Part shown: piece by piece, positions 26,312-37,000 of the stretch
How positions within the stretch are numbered: the stretch's first letter is position 1
Layout: every line of letters begins with the position of its first letter
DNA from: Alteromonas sp. IB21
GTDB lineage: Bacteria > Pseudomonadota > Gammaproteobacteria > Enterobacterales > Alteromonadaceae
DNA length: 64,000 bases
Assembly: GCF_016405965.1 (NCBI RefSeq)
Contig: NZ_JAEFCD010000001.1
Span: 45,813-109,812 of the forward strand
Direction: 5' to 3'
Program-made: the position numbers and the translations under genes
The notes under the pieces: model-generated
What the model saw: only the letters and a program-made list of their open reading frames with translations
Databases searched by the model: none
Told to the model about the DNA's origin: nothing

Positions 26312-27028
26312 ATGCAAAATTTAGTTATCACCTACACGGGCCACGTTGCCACTTTAACCATGAAAAACGGTGAAAACCGCCACAACCCTCTCTTTGCCAA
26401 AGAGATGCTGTCTGCATTAGATACGATCAAAAGCAATGAAGATTGCAAAGCACTGGTTATCACGTCAAACGACGAAAAATGTTTTAGCTTAGGTATCGAT
26501 ACTAACTGGCTGATGCCTGCGATGAAAGCAGGTCGCACAGAAGAAATTAAGCAGTTCATGTACGATATGGATGAGGTGTTTAAAACTCTGCTTCTTTTTC
26601 CTCTACCCGTGATTGCAGCGATCAACGGACACGCTTTCGGTAACGGTGCTATCTTGGCCTGCGCCTGTGATTTTAGGTTTATGCGTTCAGACAAAGGTTT
26701 CTTCTGTTTTCCAGAGGTCGATTTATCTATTCCATTCCTTCCGGGCATGATTGAGTTTGTAAAGAAAGCGATACCTTATTATAGATTCAATGAAATGAAG
26801 CTTTCAGGTAGACGGGTGTCCGGTAAAGAGTTAGAAAATGATCATGTTGTTGAAAACGCTTACGAAACAGACGAAGCACTGATGGAAGGCGCGCTTAACT
26901 ACGCAAAATCGTTTGATAAAAAGCGTGGAATTTTTGCTGAACATAAAAAACGTTTGCACAAACATATTATCGAAACTATTGATAATGAGAACGCCCCCCT
27001 CATCGAGGCGCTATCTTTAATGGCTTAA
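26312..27028 (+). CDS. Enoyl-CoA hydratase/isomerase family protein
   Basis: A crotonase-fold protein of 238 residues. Visible: LVITSNDEKCFSLGIDTNWL (the first oxyanion-hole region), PVIAAINGHAFGNGAILACACDFR (the second oxyanion-hole loop) and FCFPEVDLSIPFLPGM. The Glu pair of classical hydratases is not evident: the GNGA region lacks the usual Glu, while FPEVDL carries one acidic residue in an isomerase-like position. A delta3-delta2-enoyl-CoA isomerase is therefore as likely as a hydratase. It is a monocistronic gene with GAGAA 5 nt before the ATG. Confidence 0.85.
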   Translation: MQNLVITYTGHVATLTMKNGENRHNPLFAKEMLSALDTIKSNEDCKALVITSNDEKCFSLGIDTNWLMPAMKAGRTEEIKQFMYDMDEVFKTLLLFPLPVIAAINGHAFGNGAILACACDFRFMRSDKGFFCFPEVDLSIPFLPGMIEFVKKAIPYYRFNEMKLSGRRVSGKELENDHVVENAYETDEALMEGALNYAKSFDKKRGIFAEHKKRLHKHIIETIDNENAPLIEALSLMA

Positions 27029-27037
27029 CAAAGATCT

Positions 27038-27068
27038 ACAGTGAAACTAGGTCGCCGAGTTTCACTGT
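27038..27068. repeat. inverted repeat between convergent genes
   Basis: A perfect 11-bp stem ACAGTGAAACT/AGTTTCACTGT (27038-27048 with 27058-27068) with a 9-nt loop, 10 nt after the enoyl-CoA hydratase stop. There is no T-run on either strand, so it is a terminator-like or mRNA-stabilising hairpin rather than a standard terminator. Confidence 0.6.
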
Positions 27069-27104
27069 CCTTAGTTGTCATAAAAGAGAAGCGTCAATAA
27101 CACA

Positions 27105-27755
27105 CTATAATTCAGCATCACATTTCTTCTTAGATCTTGGCGTTCGTTTCCTGAACAAGTCAACCTTCACTCCCCAATGCAAAGAGGCCGTTCTGAGTAA
27201 AACCGTTACAAATATAGAACCTAATATGCACCAAATATAGGGAGTATCTAACGCAAATAACGCGGCATAGGAAAGCCCCCCTGCAAAACACGCACTGGCG
27301 TAAACGTCACCTCGCATTACGTAGGGTACTTCTCTGCATACCACGTCTCTCATCAAGCCACCAAAAATACCCGTGGTCATCCCCATAGTCAGTGCGACTA
27401 TCATTCCCGTTCCACTAATTAAGGCCTTTTCTATACCTATGACATTAAAGATAGCAAGCCCTACAGTATCGATGAGAATAAAGTAAAAATTTGAGGGGGA
27501 AGGCATGTAACGAACGAACAGCACGGTTGCGAAGATGGCAGAATAAGTAGCTATAAGATACTCCGACGTTTCTACCCAGAATATAGGCTTACCCAACAAT
27601 AAGTCACGCAGCGTACCGCCACCTAGTGCTGTCATTACACCAACCACGACGATGCCAAAACCGTTTATATTTTTATCGTGGCCGAGTAACGCGCCAGAAA
27701 CCGCAAAAAATGCAACGCCCAATATTCCCAGCACAATAAAATATTCTGAACTCAT
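27105..27755 (-). CDS. TRIC/YicG-family membrane protein (formerly UPF0126)
   Basis: A polytopic protein of 216 residues starting at ATG 27755, which has GAG 6 nt upstream; the frame extends to a TTG at 27773 with no ribosome site. About seven hydrophobic helices are visible. The family's duplicated glycine motifs are present: GFGIVVVGVMTALGGGTLRDLLLG and ALTMGMTTGIFGGLMRDVVC. YicG-type proteins are related to trimeric intracellular cation channels, and some members affect glycine transport. The substrate cannot be read here. It lies just after the rplS operon on the same strand but beyond its terminator. Confidence 0.88.
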   Translation of the reverse strand: MSSEYFIVLGILGVAFFAVSGALLGHDKNINGFGIVVVGVMTALGGGTLRDLLLGKPIFWVETSEYLIATYSAIFATVLFVRYMPSPSNFYFILIDTVGLAIFNVIGIEKALISGTGMIVALTMGMTTGIFGGLMRDVVCREVPYVMRGDVYASACFAGGLSYAALFALDTPYIWCILGSIFVTVLLRTASLHWGVKVDLFRKRTPRSKKKCDAEL

Positions 27756-27824
27756 CCTTTTCTCTATTAACAAATATTAATATTTGTAATCGATGAGAGG
27801 ACAAAAGGATCGAATTACGGGCAC

Positions 27825-27852
27825 AAAAAAGCCCGCTTAACGCGGGCTTTTT
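27825..27852 (-). terminator. intrinsic terminator after rplS
   Basis: A GCCCGC/GCGGGC stem (27831-27836 with 27842-27847) is extended by A/T pairs, with A-runs before and T-runs after, so it can work on both strands. It lies 32 nt after the rplS stop and ends the ribosomal operon. Confidence 0.9.
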
Positions 27853-27884
27853 CGAAGTTAACAATAACGCAAGGATTAGTAATC

Positions 27885-28247
27885 TTAGTTAAGCTTCTCT
27901 TTGATACGTGCAGATTTACCTGAACGCTCACGTAGATAGTAAAGCTTAGCACGACGAACCGCACCGCGACGTTTAACTTCAATTGAAGAAACTGCCGGGC
28001 TGTGTGTTTGGAACACACGCTCAACGCCTTCGCCGCTAGAAATTTTACGCACGGTAAAAGACGAGTGCAGACCACGGTTACGTTTAGCGATAACAACACC
28101 TTCATAAGCCTGAAGACGCTCTTTGTCACCTTCGGTAACGCGAACTTTAACAACTACTGTGTCACCTGGACCAAACGCAGGAACATCAGTCTTTAGCTGT
28201 GCTTCTTCGATTTTTTTGATGATATCTTGACTGACTTTGCTCATCAT
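27885..28247 (-). CDS. rplS: Ribosomal protein bL19
   Basis: A protein of 120 residues with bL19 signatures: [52 protein letters not shown] and [15 protein letters not shown]. It lies at the 30S-50S interface. It is the last gene of rpsP-rimM-trmD-rplS, 15 nt after trmD. Confidence 0.99.
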   Translation of the reverse strand: MMSKVSQDIIKKIEEAQLKTDVPAFGPGDTVVVKVRVTEGDKERLQAYEGVVIAKRNRGLHSSFTVRKISSGEGVERVFQTHSPAVSSIEVKRRGAVRRAKLYYLRERSGKSARIKEKLN

Positions 28248-28262
28248 ATCCTCTCGTCCTAG

Positions 28263-29024
28263 TTAACTGTCATCTTGCTGCAGTTGCGCTTGGAATAATT
28301 CAAGCAAACGCTGCTGCTCCTCAGTCAGAGCTAGGTGATTTAACAAATCAGGGCGACGATGCCAGGTTCTACCTAATGATTGCATCAATCGCCACTGCCT
28401 AATTTTTTCATGGTCCCCACTTAGCAACACCTCAGGAACCTTTTGACCATCAAGTATTTCGGGCCGCGTATAGTGCGGACAATCCAAAAGACCGTCAGTG
28501 AAAGAATCTTCAACTGCTGAAGCTTTATGCCCCAACACACCGGGAACTAACCGTGCAACTGCGTCCATAAGGACCATTGCTGGTAATTCACCGCCGCTTA
28601 ACACGTAATCACCTATAGACACTTCTTCATCTACATGGCTTTCGATTACCCGCTCGTCGATGCCTTCATACCGGCCGCAAATTAAAATTGTGCGGTCGAT
28701 GTTAGCAAGGCGCTGTACGCCTGCCTGGTCAAGGGGTTTCCCTTGTGGTGATAAGTAGATCACCTTACTTTTTTCGCCGCCCACTTTCTTGGCGGCTTGT
28801 ATTGCGTCAGTTAGCGGTTTTACCATCATAAGCATACCGGGTCCGCCTCCGTAGGGGCGGTCGTCTACTGTACGATGGCGATCATGTGTAAAGTCACGGG
28901 GGTTGAAGGTGTCAACCGATAAGGTCCCAGATTTAACTGCTCGACCTATAACACCCTGCTGGGTAAATGGGGCAAACATATCTGGAAACAGGCTAACAAC
29001 GCCGAACCACTTTTCCGGAGTCAC
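28263..29024 (-). CDS. trmD: TrmD, tRNA (guanine-37-N1)-methyltransferase
   Basis: A SPOUT methyltransferase of 253 residues. The knot region is visible as [26 protein letters not shown] and [16 protein letters not shown]; the catalytic Asp lies in the [12 protein letters not shown] segment. It uses SAM to make m1G37 in tRNAs reading CNN and some other codons, preventing frameshifts. Its start directly abuts the rimM stop. Confidence 0.98.
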   Translation of the reverse strand: MTPEKWFGVVSLFPDMFAPFTQQGVIGRAVKSGTLSVDTFNPRDFTHDRHRTVDDRPYGGGPGMLMMVKPLTDAIQAAKKVGGEKSKVIYLSPQGKPLDQAGVQRLANIDRTILICGRYEGIDERVIESHVDEEVSIGDYVLSGGELPAMVLMDAVARLVPGVLGHKASAVEDSFTDGLLDCPHYTRPEILDGQKVPEVLLSGDHEKIRQWRLMQSLGRTWHRRPDLLNHLALTEEQQRLLELFQAQLQQDDS

Positions 29025-29546
29025 TTAAAACCCCGGGTCCCAGTCAACTTTAATGACCTTCGCTTCCTTATCTACCTCTTGTACGACATCGTCGAACACA
29101 AAAGGCACTAGTCTTTCTTTTTGACCAAAAGCATCGCCTACATTTGCTTTAACGTGGATCACGTCGTTAGCACCTGTATTAAATACCTCTTTCACCACAC
29201 CTAAGTCGTAACCTTGCGTTGTTACCACTTTCATGCCGGTGAGCTCACGCCAATAAATCCCTTCGTCACCTAAATCAGGCAGCTGTGAAGCATTTATGTT
29301 GATATCCAAGTTTTTGATGCCCTCGGCATCATCTCGACTATCAACGCCCACAATTTTTGCAACGAGGCTTTTACCGTGCGGTCGCCACTGGTCAATTTGG
29401 TATTCTTTTTCTTCGCCAAGAAACCATGGCGCGTACTCAAATATACCTTCTGGCGTTTCTGTATAGCTGTTGATTTTGACCCAACCTTTAACACCATACG
29501 GTGCGCCAATTTTGCCAACAATCACTTTGTCAGACGCTAGACTCAT
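29025..29546 (-). CDS. rimM: RimM, 16S rRNA processing factor
   Basis: A protein of 173 residues. The N-terminal RimM domain begins IVGKIGAPYGVKGWVKINSYT. A PRC-barrel domain follows (GIYWRELTGMKVVT, PFVFDDVVQEVD), ending in VKVDWDPGF, typical of the family. It assists maturation of the 30S head around S19 and 16S helices 31-33. It sits between rpsP and trmD. Confidence 0.98.
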   Translation of the reverse strand: MSLASDKVIVGKIGAPYGVKGWVKINSYTETPEGIFEYAPWFLGEEKEYQIDQWRPHGKSLVAKIVGVDSRDDAEGIKNLDININASQLPDLGDEGIYWRELTGMKVVTTQGYDLGVVKEVFNTGANDVIHVKANVGDAFGQKERLVPFVFDDVVQEVDKEAKVIKVDWDPGF

Positions 29547-29569
29547 CTATACCACCAGTTAATAACAGC

Positions 29570-29821
29570 TTACGCTGCAGATTTTTTCGCTTCTTTTACC
29601 AAGCTAGAAACGCGATCTGATAAGCTCGCGCCTACGCCAACCCAGTAATCTACACGCTCTAGATCTACGCGAAGACGTTCCGCTTGACCTTGTGCAGTTG
29701 GATTGAAGAAACCGATGTTTTCAATGAAACGACCGTTTCTTGCACGACGGCTATCAGCCACCACTAGTTGATAAAATGGACGCTTTTTCGCGCCACCACG
29801 CTGTAAACGAATAGTAACCAT
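29570..29821 (-). CDS. rpsP: Ribosomal protein bS16
   Basis: A protein of 83 residues with the bS16 signature [39 protein letters not shown] and a C-terminal basic tail. It is an early 30S assembly protein. It is the first gene of the operon, with GAGG 7 nt before the ATG. Confidence 0.99.
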   Translation of the reverse strand: MVTIRLQRGGAKKRPFYQLVVADSRRARNGRFIENIGFFNPTAQGQAERLRVDLERVDYWVGVGASLSDRVSSLVKEAKKSAA

Positions 29822-29908
29822 AAATGCCTCAAACTCGTTGTAGCGTTACCGTTAACTTAAACCTTCAAACAACGTCTAAAAAATAGACGCCAGCTAGAAG
29901 GCCGCCGA

Positions 29909-29936
29909 ATTATACGGATATCACTGTTTAATGCAA
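29909..29936 (-). promoter_or_regulatory. promoter of rpsP-rimM-trmD-rplS
   Basis: On the minus strand: TTGCAT (29936-29931), 16 nt, then TATAAT (29914-29909), followed by a GC-rich discriminator (TCGGCGGCC) as expected for a stringently controlled ribosomal operon. The roughly 80-nt leader contains a small hairpin CGTCTA/TAGACG (29873-29889). Confidence 0.7.
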
Positions 29937-30204
29937 GTAAAAACCAGATTTATCCGTTGTTTAGTTAAACCTTTATTCATTGGCGTGGTATTGACGCTGA
30001 AACGGGTTCACAACTAACCTATCCATCGTAAATTTCTGTAAAACATATGATTCTGGTGTATTGTTAATAGTGCACTGTTTTATTGTGCGAATTGAACAGC
30101 CATATGCAGTTCAAAGGATGGCAACTCAGGATGTGTTTATTTTTAACTGAGGCTTTTGTTTATTGAAGGCATCAGTGTATGTTTCACGGAGAAGGACTAT
30201 TCAA

Positions 30205-30699
30205 ATGAAATTACCATCGCTTCTACTCGCTACTGCGATTGCTCCTCTTTTCGCTTGTACGTCTGTTTCAGATGTTATTAACCAACAAGCTAACGTTCAA
30301 CCTAATGAAGCACGTATAGATTTTTTCGCTAATCGCGGCGAAGCTTTTGACAACAAGCGAGAGTACGTAAAACTGATGTGTCTTAATCAGCGTCCAACAA
30401 GTGCATCAGCGCTGCGGGACGTGGAAGAGGGAGAGCATGTTCTATTTGTTCGCGCCATGGTTGTGAATGCTGATCTTCCCGTAGACAACATGCGCGAAGC
30501 TATTGTTCGACTCGATGTAAATTTAGAAGGCGGTAAGCGTTACTCCCTTAACCAGACCCGCGACAATCGCGACATGAAAGTTTGGCTGCAAGAAACGGAC
30601 TCTGGCATTCCAGTATCGGAAATCGTAACAACACGAGTTGAATACCCAAAATCAGTGGGTGATTTACGCCTTGAACAATGCAAAGAAGGCACTGTTTAA
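30205..30699 (+). CDS. Predicted lipoprotein of unknown function
   Basis: A protein of 164 residues started at ATG 30205, which follows GGAGAAGGA at about 8 nt; the frame also extends to a TTG at 30163 without such a site. The signal peptide ends in the lipobox LFAC (Cys about 18). The mature part is predicted mostly beta (LFVRAMVVNADLPVDNM, AIVRLDVNLEGGKRYSLNQT) with two further Cys (KLMCLNQRP and LEQCKEG), which could form a disulfide. No family was recognised. It stands alone, divergent from rpsP. Confidence 0.8.
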   Translation: MKLPSLLLATAIAPLFACTSVSDVINQQANVQPNEARIDFFANRGEAFDNKREYVKLMCLNQRPTSASALRDVEEGEHVLFVRAMVVNADLPVDNMREAIVRLDVNLEGGKRYSLNQTRDNRDMKVWLQETDSGIPVSEIVTTRVEYPKSVGDLRLEQCKEGTV

Positions 30700-31048
30700 A
30701 AGTACGTACATTTTTCGATAATAGCTAAAGAAGACGCAGGGTTACACTTGCGTCATCGCCTCTTCCAATACTTTAGCTTCTTCGCTATCTTTCTCTTACC
30801 TTTCCTCACGGTTATTTCTACTTGTCGCTGCCGAACCTTAACACGTAAATACTTCGCAAGAGTTAACGCTAGATATGTGTAGCGTTATCACTTTAATGTT
30901 TTACTGCTTCATCCCAGCGTAAATACTGCCACTGTAATCGCATTGCTTACGTCCAATGCTCGTGCTTTGCCGTATAATCAAATCACGTATGTTAATTAGC
31001 GTTTTCTCAACAACGCTATCAGAAAGTCCCCCATTTAAAGAGGTAATT
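30700..31048. other. intergenic region before the ABC transporter gene
   Basis: 349 nt. A dyad GACGCA/TGCGTC (about 30735-30756) after the lipoprotein gene may be a weak terminator, though it lacks a T-run. The ABC transporter frame stays open upstream of its proposed start (to 30956), but that extension does not look like a transporter N-terminus. Confidence 0.45.
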
Positions 31049-32863
31049 TTGACAACACCGCTAGCAACCGTATCGACGAAACAAGTTTTACAGTGGATTG
31101 GTTTTCATTTACTTCATTACAAATCGCGAGTTACGGGCGCAGTCATTGCGCTTTTTACTGCTGCTATCGCTTGGCTTTTACTTGGTCAGGGCATTAAGTA
31201 TGCCATTGACAGTGGTTTTATTGAGAATGCTGCCGACACCTTAAACAAGGCAACGGTACTTGTATTGGGAATTACCCTATTGGCCTGCTTGGCTACTTAC
31301 GCTCGATTTTATTTAATGACATGGCTTGGCGAACGTGTAAGTGCAGATATTAGAAATCAGGTTTATGCGCATCTGCTGTCTCTCCCCCCTTCGTTTTTCG
31401 CAGAGCTTAGAACAGGCGAAGTTATTTCTCGATTCACCAGCGATACGACCATCATTCAAACTGTAGTGGGTATGAGTCTGTCAATGACTCTGCGCTCCGT
31501 TGTAACTTTTGTTGGCGCTCTAGCGCTCATGACCCTATCAAGCCCATTATTAACGTTCTGCGTGATCGTTGCGGTGCCCGCAGTTTTAGTGCCTATAAAA
31601 GTGCTAGCGCCGCAAGTGCGTCGCTATGCGAAAGAAAGCCAAGATAAAGTGGCAGATTTGGGCGCGCGTATCGATGAAAGCCTACACGAGATAATGACAG
31701 TGCAGGCCTACACTGCTGAGAATGCTGAGCGAATGCACTTTTCAAGAAAAGTCGAGCTAGCCATGGACGTAGCCAAAAAGCGTATTCATTATCGGTCGCT
31801 ACTTATCGGCTGTATTATGTGCATTAGTATGACAGCTATTATTTTCATCGCTTGGGTTGGTGCTAGACAAGTGCTCAACGGCACCATGACGGTTGGCGAA
31901 CTGTCAGCGTTTTTATTTTATGCCGTGATGGCCGGCGGCAGTGTAGCTACTATTAGCGAAGTTATTGGTGAAGTGCAGCGTGGCGTAGGCGCGAGTGAGC
32001 GCTTGTACGAGTTATTAAACACTGAGCCCGCTATAAAGTCTGCGTTTGCGCGCGTGAAGCTTGGTTCTAAGCCATCTTCACCTTTTAATTCAGAATCAAA
32101 AGATGCTAACTACAACGCGCCAATTTCAAAAGCAGCACCTCACATACAAATAGAAAATGTCAGCTTTGCTTATCCCAACAGCAAGCCTTTATTCAATAAT
32201 TTAACTATTGATATAAAAGCCGGTGAGCGCCTTGCGCTAGTCGGAGCAAGTGGAGCCGGTAAAACCACGCTGTTTCAATTATTAATGCGTTTTTACGACC
32301 CAAGCGCAGGGAAAATTTTATTTAACGACGTGCCAATCAACAAAATGCCCGTAGACATTCTACGGCAGCACATCGCTGTGGTCACACAAGAGCCTGTGGT
32401 ATTCGCTGACTCCGTTTTAGAAAACATTCGTTATGGCAGCCCGGGGGCTAGTGATGAAGCGGTAATAAATGCCGCCAAACAAGCGTTCGCCCACGAGTTT
32501 ATAGATAATCTAGACGAGCGCTACCAGACTCAGTTAGGTGAAAGAGGCGTAAAACTCTCTGGCGGTCAAAAACAACGCATTGCCATTGCCCGCGCCATCT
32601 TAGCGGACAGACCTATCTTACTTCTTGATGAGGCCACAAGTGCGCTTGATGCGATGAGCGAACGTATGGTTCAGCAAGCTATAGACAGATTGATGGTAGG
32701 CAAAACTAGCATTGTTATTGCCCACAGGCTAGCTACCGTGCAGCATGCAGATCGCATAATAGTAATGGACAAAGGAAACGTGGTGGGCAGCGGAGATCAT
32801 GCTTCGTTGATGAAAAGCGATACCTTGTATAGGGAATACGCTGAACTGCAATTGCTTAGCTGA
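31049..32863 (+). CDS. ABC exporter, fused membrane and ATPase domains
   Basis: A half-transporter of 604 residues started at TTG 31049, which has GAGG 7 nt upstream. An open frame to 30956 adds 31 residues with no ribosome site. Six membrane helices lie in about 20-310. The nucleotide-binding domain follows from about 365: Walker A GASGAGKTT, Q-loop VTQEP, signature LSGGQ, Walker B ILLLDEAT, H-loop AHR. It is MsbA/multidrug-like; the substrate is unknown. The RND genes follow 140 nt later on the same strand. Confidence 0.92.
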   Translation: MTTPLATVSTKQVLQWIGFHLLHYKSRVTGAVIALFTAAIAWLLLGQGIKYAIDSGFIENAADTLNKATVLVLGITLLACLATYARFYLMTWLGERVSADIRNQVYAHLLSLPPSFFAELRTGEVISRFTSDTTIIQTVVGMSLSMTLRSVVTFVGALALMTLSSPLLTFCVIVAVPAVLVPIKVLAPQVRRYAKESQDKVADLGARIDESLHEIMTVQAYTAENAERMHFSRKVELAMDVAKKRIHYRSLLIGCIMCISMTAIIFIAWVGARQVLNGTMTVGELSAFLFYAVMAGGSVATISEVIGEVQRGVGASERLYELLNTEPAIKSAFARVKLGSKPSSPFNSESKDANYNAPISKAAPHIQIENVSFAYPNSKPLFNNLTIDIKAGERLALVGASGAGKTTLFQLLMRFYDPSAGKILFNDVPINKMPVDILRQHIAVVTQEPVVFADSVLENIRYGSPGASDEAVINAAKQAFAHEFIDNLDERYQTQLGERGVKLSGGQKQRIAIARAILADRPILLLDEATSALDAMSERMVQQAIDRLMVGKTSIVIAHRLATVQHADRIIVMDKGNVVGSGDHASLMKSDTLYREYAELQLLS

Positions 32864-33003
32864 ACCGCCTATGGTGCTATACGGTACAAATATGAGGTTA
32901 ACCAAAAGTCTAATAATTAGGCAGTTTGGAAAAACAACAACAAAGAGCTTGCTGTAAAAAAGACAACGAAGAACCGCAAGTTCAATAGCGCTACGGGTTT
33001 AAA

Positions 33004-34062
33004 ATGAAAAATTCAGTATATGGTGCACTGCAGACATGGACAGGTCTTTGTGCTCTTTTTCTTATTACAATACCAGTTGCTAACGCTCAATTCATGGGCG
33101 ACAGACAAGCTAAACTTGTCGTCACCAAGCCTATCGAATTTATGAACGAAACGCGAAAAGTAGAGGCCGTTGGTAGCGCTGAGGCCGTGCGCTCCATCAT
33201 CTTGTACCCGGCCGTTTCTGACGAGGTCACAGAAATCAATTTTGTCCCTGGCCAATCGGTTGAAAAAGGTAAGGTACTTGTTCGCCTTGATGACAGACGC
33301 CAACAAACTGCGCTTAAACGCGCTAGACTCAATTTAGAAGACGCACAGCGCACTGTAGAAAGACTGGCGTCTAGTTATAAACAAGGCGCAGTGCCTATCA
33401 GTGAATTAGACTTAGCTCGCACACAGCGGGACCTTGCCGAAGTTGCATTAGAAGAAGCCCAAGCAGATTTAGACGACAGGCATATTATTGCCCCGTTTGA
33501 TGGTGTTGTTGGGATAACTGATGTTGAGGTGGGCGATCGCATAAACGAGCAAACGATCATCACTACGCTAGATAACCGAAGCAAACTTTTCATTAACTTC
33601 AAAGCGCCTGAAGCCGCATTGCCAGTGCTGCTCAACGCCCCTAATGTTACCCTAGAGCCTTGGAGCGATAAAGAAACGCGAGTAAAAGCTGAAATAGCGC
33701 AGGTTGATTCTCGTATAAACGAAGCAGATCGAACCCTTCGCGCGCGAGCGCTGCTTGACAATTCATCAGATCAATTCCGTCCAGGTATGAGTTTTCGCGT
33801 TAATTTGAGTATCGAAGGCGACCGTTTTGCCGCTATTCCAGAAGCTGCACTGCTTTGGGGTGCGACTGGCGCTTACATCTGGCTTGCTGAAGACGGAAAA
33901 GCCAAGCGAGTTGATGTGAGCGTTCATCAAAGACTAAGAGGCACCATTTTAGTTTCTGGTGAGATTAAAGAGGGCGACAAACTGATTGCAGAAGGTGTAC
34001 AACGTTTGCGTACTGGTCAGGAAATTACAACTGAACTGGCCGGAGGGCCTCAAGGTGAGTGA
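33004..34062 (+). CDS. RND efflux periplasmic adaptor (membrane fusion protein)
   Basis: A protein of 352 residues. A signal peptide ends near PVANAQF (about 29). The lipoyl/barrel-sandwich halves are SDEVTEINFVPGQSVEKGKVLVRLDD and HIIAPFDGVVGITDVEVGDRI, and between them is an alpha-helical hairpin (about 98-150, QTALKRARLNLEDAQRTVERL). A beta-barrel domain and membrane-proximal domain follow. It bridges the inner membrane pump to an outer membrane channel such as TolC, which is not in the window. It overlaps the pump gene by 8 nt. Confidence 0.93.
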   Translation: MKNSVYGALQTWTGLCALFLITIPVANAQFMGDRQAKLVVTKPIEFMNETRKVEAVGSAEAVRSIILYPAVSDEVTEINFVPGQSVEKGKVLVRLDDRRQQTALKRARLNLEDAQRTVERLASSYKQGAVPISELDLARTQRDLAEVALEEAQADLDDRHIIAPFDGVVGITDVEVGDRINEQTIITTLDNRSKLFINFKAPEAALPVLLNAPNVTLEPWSDKETRVKAEIAQVDSRINEADRTLRARALLDNSSDQFRPGMSFRVNLSIEGDRFAAIPEAALLWGATGAYIWLAEDGKAKRVDVSVHQRLRGTILVSGEIKEGDKLIAEGVQRLRTGQEITTELAGGPQGE

Positions 34063-37000
34063 TCCTAATCTAGCGTCTTCTGTGAACGATTTACCCTCTC
34101 TATCAATACGACGCCCTGTTCTCATTGTTGTATTGAATTTACTCATTGCCATTGCTGGTCTTGCTGCATTAAGTGGCCTTGAAGTCCGTGAACTTCCTGA
34201 CGTAGACACGCCCCGCGTTACTGTAACCGCTCAGTTTCCTGGCGCGTCACCAGAAACCGTTGATGCCGAAGTAACAGGCCGCCTCGAAGGTGCGGTTGCC
34301 CGAGTGAGTGGCGTAAAAGATATTTATGCACAAAGCGAAGAAAACTCAGCACGGGTACGCGTAGAGTTTCGCCCAGGTGTCAACTTAGAGGATGCTGCGA
34401 ACGAAGTACGTGAATCGGTAAGCCGCGTACAAAGACAGCTTCCTGATGACGTTGAGCAAGTGGCGATTATTCGCGCTGACAGCGACGCACAAGCGGTGGT
34501 GAGCTTGGCCATATCAAGCGATACGCTGGATATGGAAACCCTTACTGAACGGGTTGATACTGACGTCGCACCACTGTTTTTAAGCATTCCCGGCGTTGCT
34601 GATGTAACCTTAAATGGCGATAGAGAGCGCGTACTGCGCGTTTCAGTTGACCCACTACGCCTCACTAGTTTTGGTTTATCAATGAGTGACATTGCCGATG
34701 CGTTATCACTGGCGCCCTTTGATGTGCCAGCAGGAAGCATACAATCGGCGGAACAAGCATTAATCGTTCGCGCTGACGCCACATCTGTCTCAGCTGAAGA
34801 CGTTGGCAATATTGTGGTCACAGGTGATATACGAATTAACGACGTAGCCAGTGTATTTTTCGGCCCGGCTGACACCACCAGCGTGGTCCGTCTAGACGGC
34901 ACACCTGTAATTGGCGTAGGCGTTATCCGTCAAGCCAGCTCAAATACCATCGAAATTTCGGACGAAGTGCTGGCGATGGTCGCTGATCTCGACAAGCGTT
35001 TTACAGATATGAATATTGTGGTGACCGCTGACGATGCTGAGTTTATTCGAGACTCAGTTAAAGAGGTGGTGATATCACTGAGTCTTACCGTAGCGCTTGT
35101 GATAGTTACGCTACTGGTGTTTATAGGCTCATGGCGCGCAACCATCGTACCTGCGCTGTCTATTCCCGTATCGCTGGCAGGTGCCCTTGCGATTATATGG
35201 GGTATGGGTTTTTCTATTAATATCCTTACCCTTCTTGCGCTCGTGCTGGCAACAGGCATGATAGTTGACGATGCGATCGTGGTTTCTGAGAATATTCAGC
35301 GACGTCGCAGCATGGGGCTTGGCGCTCGTGCTGCTGCCGTGGTTGGCACAAGAGAAGTGTTTTTTGCCGTGGTCGCCACAACAGCAGTACTGGCCTCCGT
35401 ATTTATTCCTATTGCATTTTTACCCTCTACCGCAGGGCGATTATTTAGGGAGTTCGGCGGTGTACTTGCAGGCGCGGTAGTCATCTCATCTTTTGTTGCA
35501 CTATCCCTCGTTCCCGCATTAACTGCTCGATTAAAAGTAAAACCAGCCAGTAAAGATGGTTTGTTCAGTAAAACCTTTGGCAAATTTGGTCATGCCTGTT
35601 TACGTCTTTATCAAGCCTCACTTCTAAAAGCACTAAAGTATGGCTGGGTTGTGGGCATTTTAAGCTTAGCGGCTGGCGGTGGTGCTTATATTTTGGCCCA
35701 AAATATCGACAATGAGCTTCTGCCTAGTGAAGACAGAGGCACTATACGCATTTTTGCCCGAGGTCCCGATGGAGCTGGCCTGAACTTTATGGACAGACAA
35801 GCAGAGAAAATGGAAGAGCTACTCATGCCTTATGTGGAAAACGGCACGATAGACTCTATTTACACTGTGGTGGGTTCTTGGGATCCAAACATTGTTTTCA
35901 TCACTGCACCGCTTAAGCATTGGGATGAACGAGACAAATCCCTTCAAGATGTGGTGAATGAAATCCGTCCAAAACTTCAACAGATCCCGGGAGCGCCAGG
36001 TAATGCCTTTGGCGGAAATAGCTTGAACCTTCGTGGACAAGGCGGCGGTCTTGAAATAGCGCTTACCGGTGACACCTATGAAAATATCTTTAGTGCTGCA
36101 CAACGCTTTTCCCGCCAGCTTGAAGAAACGCTGCCTGAGTTAGGCAGGCCTCGTATAAGCTACGACCCCACGCAGCCGCAAATGCGTGTAAATATTGACA
36201 GACGCCGTGCTGAAGAGCTAGGTGTACCGCTTACTGATATTGCAAGCACCCTTCGTGCTGCGGTTAATGGCGATGATATTGCTGATTTAAACGTGGGCGA
36301 TCAAGCCATTCCAATTATGCTGCAAACCAACAACCGGAGTACCCTTGACCCTTCCGAACTTACCAGTCTGTACGTAAAAAGTAATGACGGTAACCTAGTC
36401 CCTCTCTCCAGCGTTGCATTCATAAGCGAAGAAGGTGTGGCCGCTGAGTTAGAACGTCAGGCGCAAAGGCGAGCGATAAAGATTGAAATGGAACTTCCTG
36501 AGGATGTAGCGCTAAGTGACGTCGTTGAAAAAATTCGAACGCTAGGTCTTGATACTCTGCCAGATGGTATAGGCCTGGTATTTTTAGGCGAGGCGCAGAC
36601 TTTTGAAGAAACCTCTAAACAAGTCGCGCTTACCTATATATTGGCATTTGTTATCGTTCTGTTGGTACTTGCCGCACAGTTTGAAAGCGTAAATAGCGCA
36701 GTTGTGGTAATGCTCACCGTTCCTTTTGGAATAGCAGCGGCTGTGTATGCCCTGTTTTTAACGGGCACAAGCATTAATATTTATTCGCAGATAGGCCTAG
36801 TGATGCTGATTGGTTTGCTAGCCAAAAACGCGATCCTTCTTATTGAGTTTGCCGACCAGCTTCGTGACAAAGGGTTTGATGTTTACGATGCGATAGTCGA
36901 GGCCGGTAAAGTGCGTTTACGTCCCATTATGATGACACTGGTGTCGACCATTCTCGGTGGTCTACCGCTTATACTCTCGACTGGTGCAGGTGCAGAAGCC

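Noticed and set aside
30956..31048. Longer N-terminus for the ABC exporter
   Set aside because: No ribosome site at 30956, while the TTG at 31049 has GAGG at 7 nt and leaves a normal-length exporter.
34324..34902. Minus-strand frame of 192 codons inside the RND pump gene
   Set aside because: Antisense shadow, rich in Ser/Thr/Arg as expected from reverse reading of a membrane-protein gene, with no family motif.
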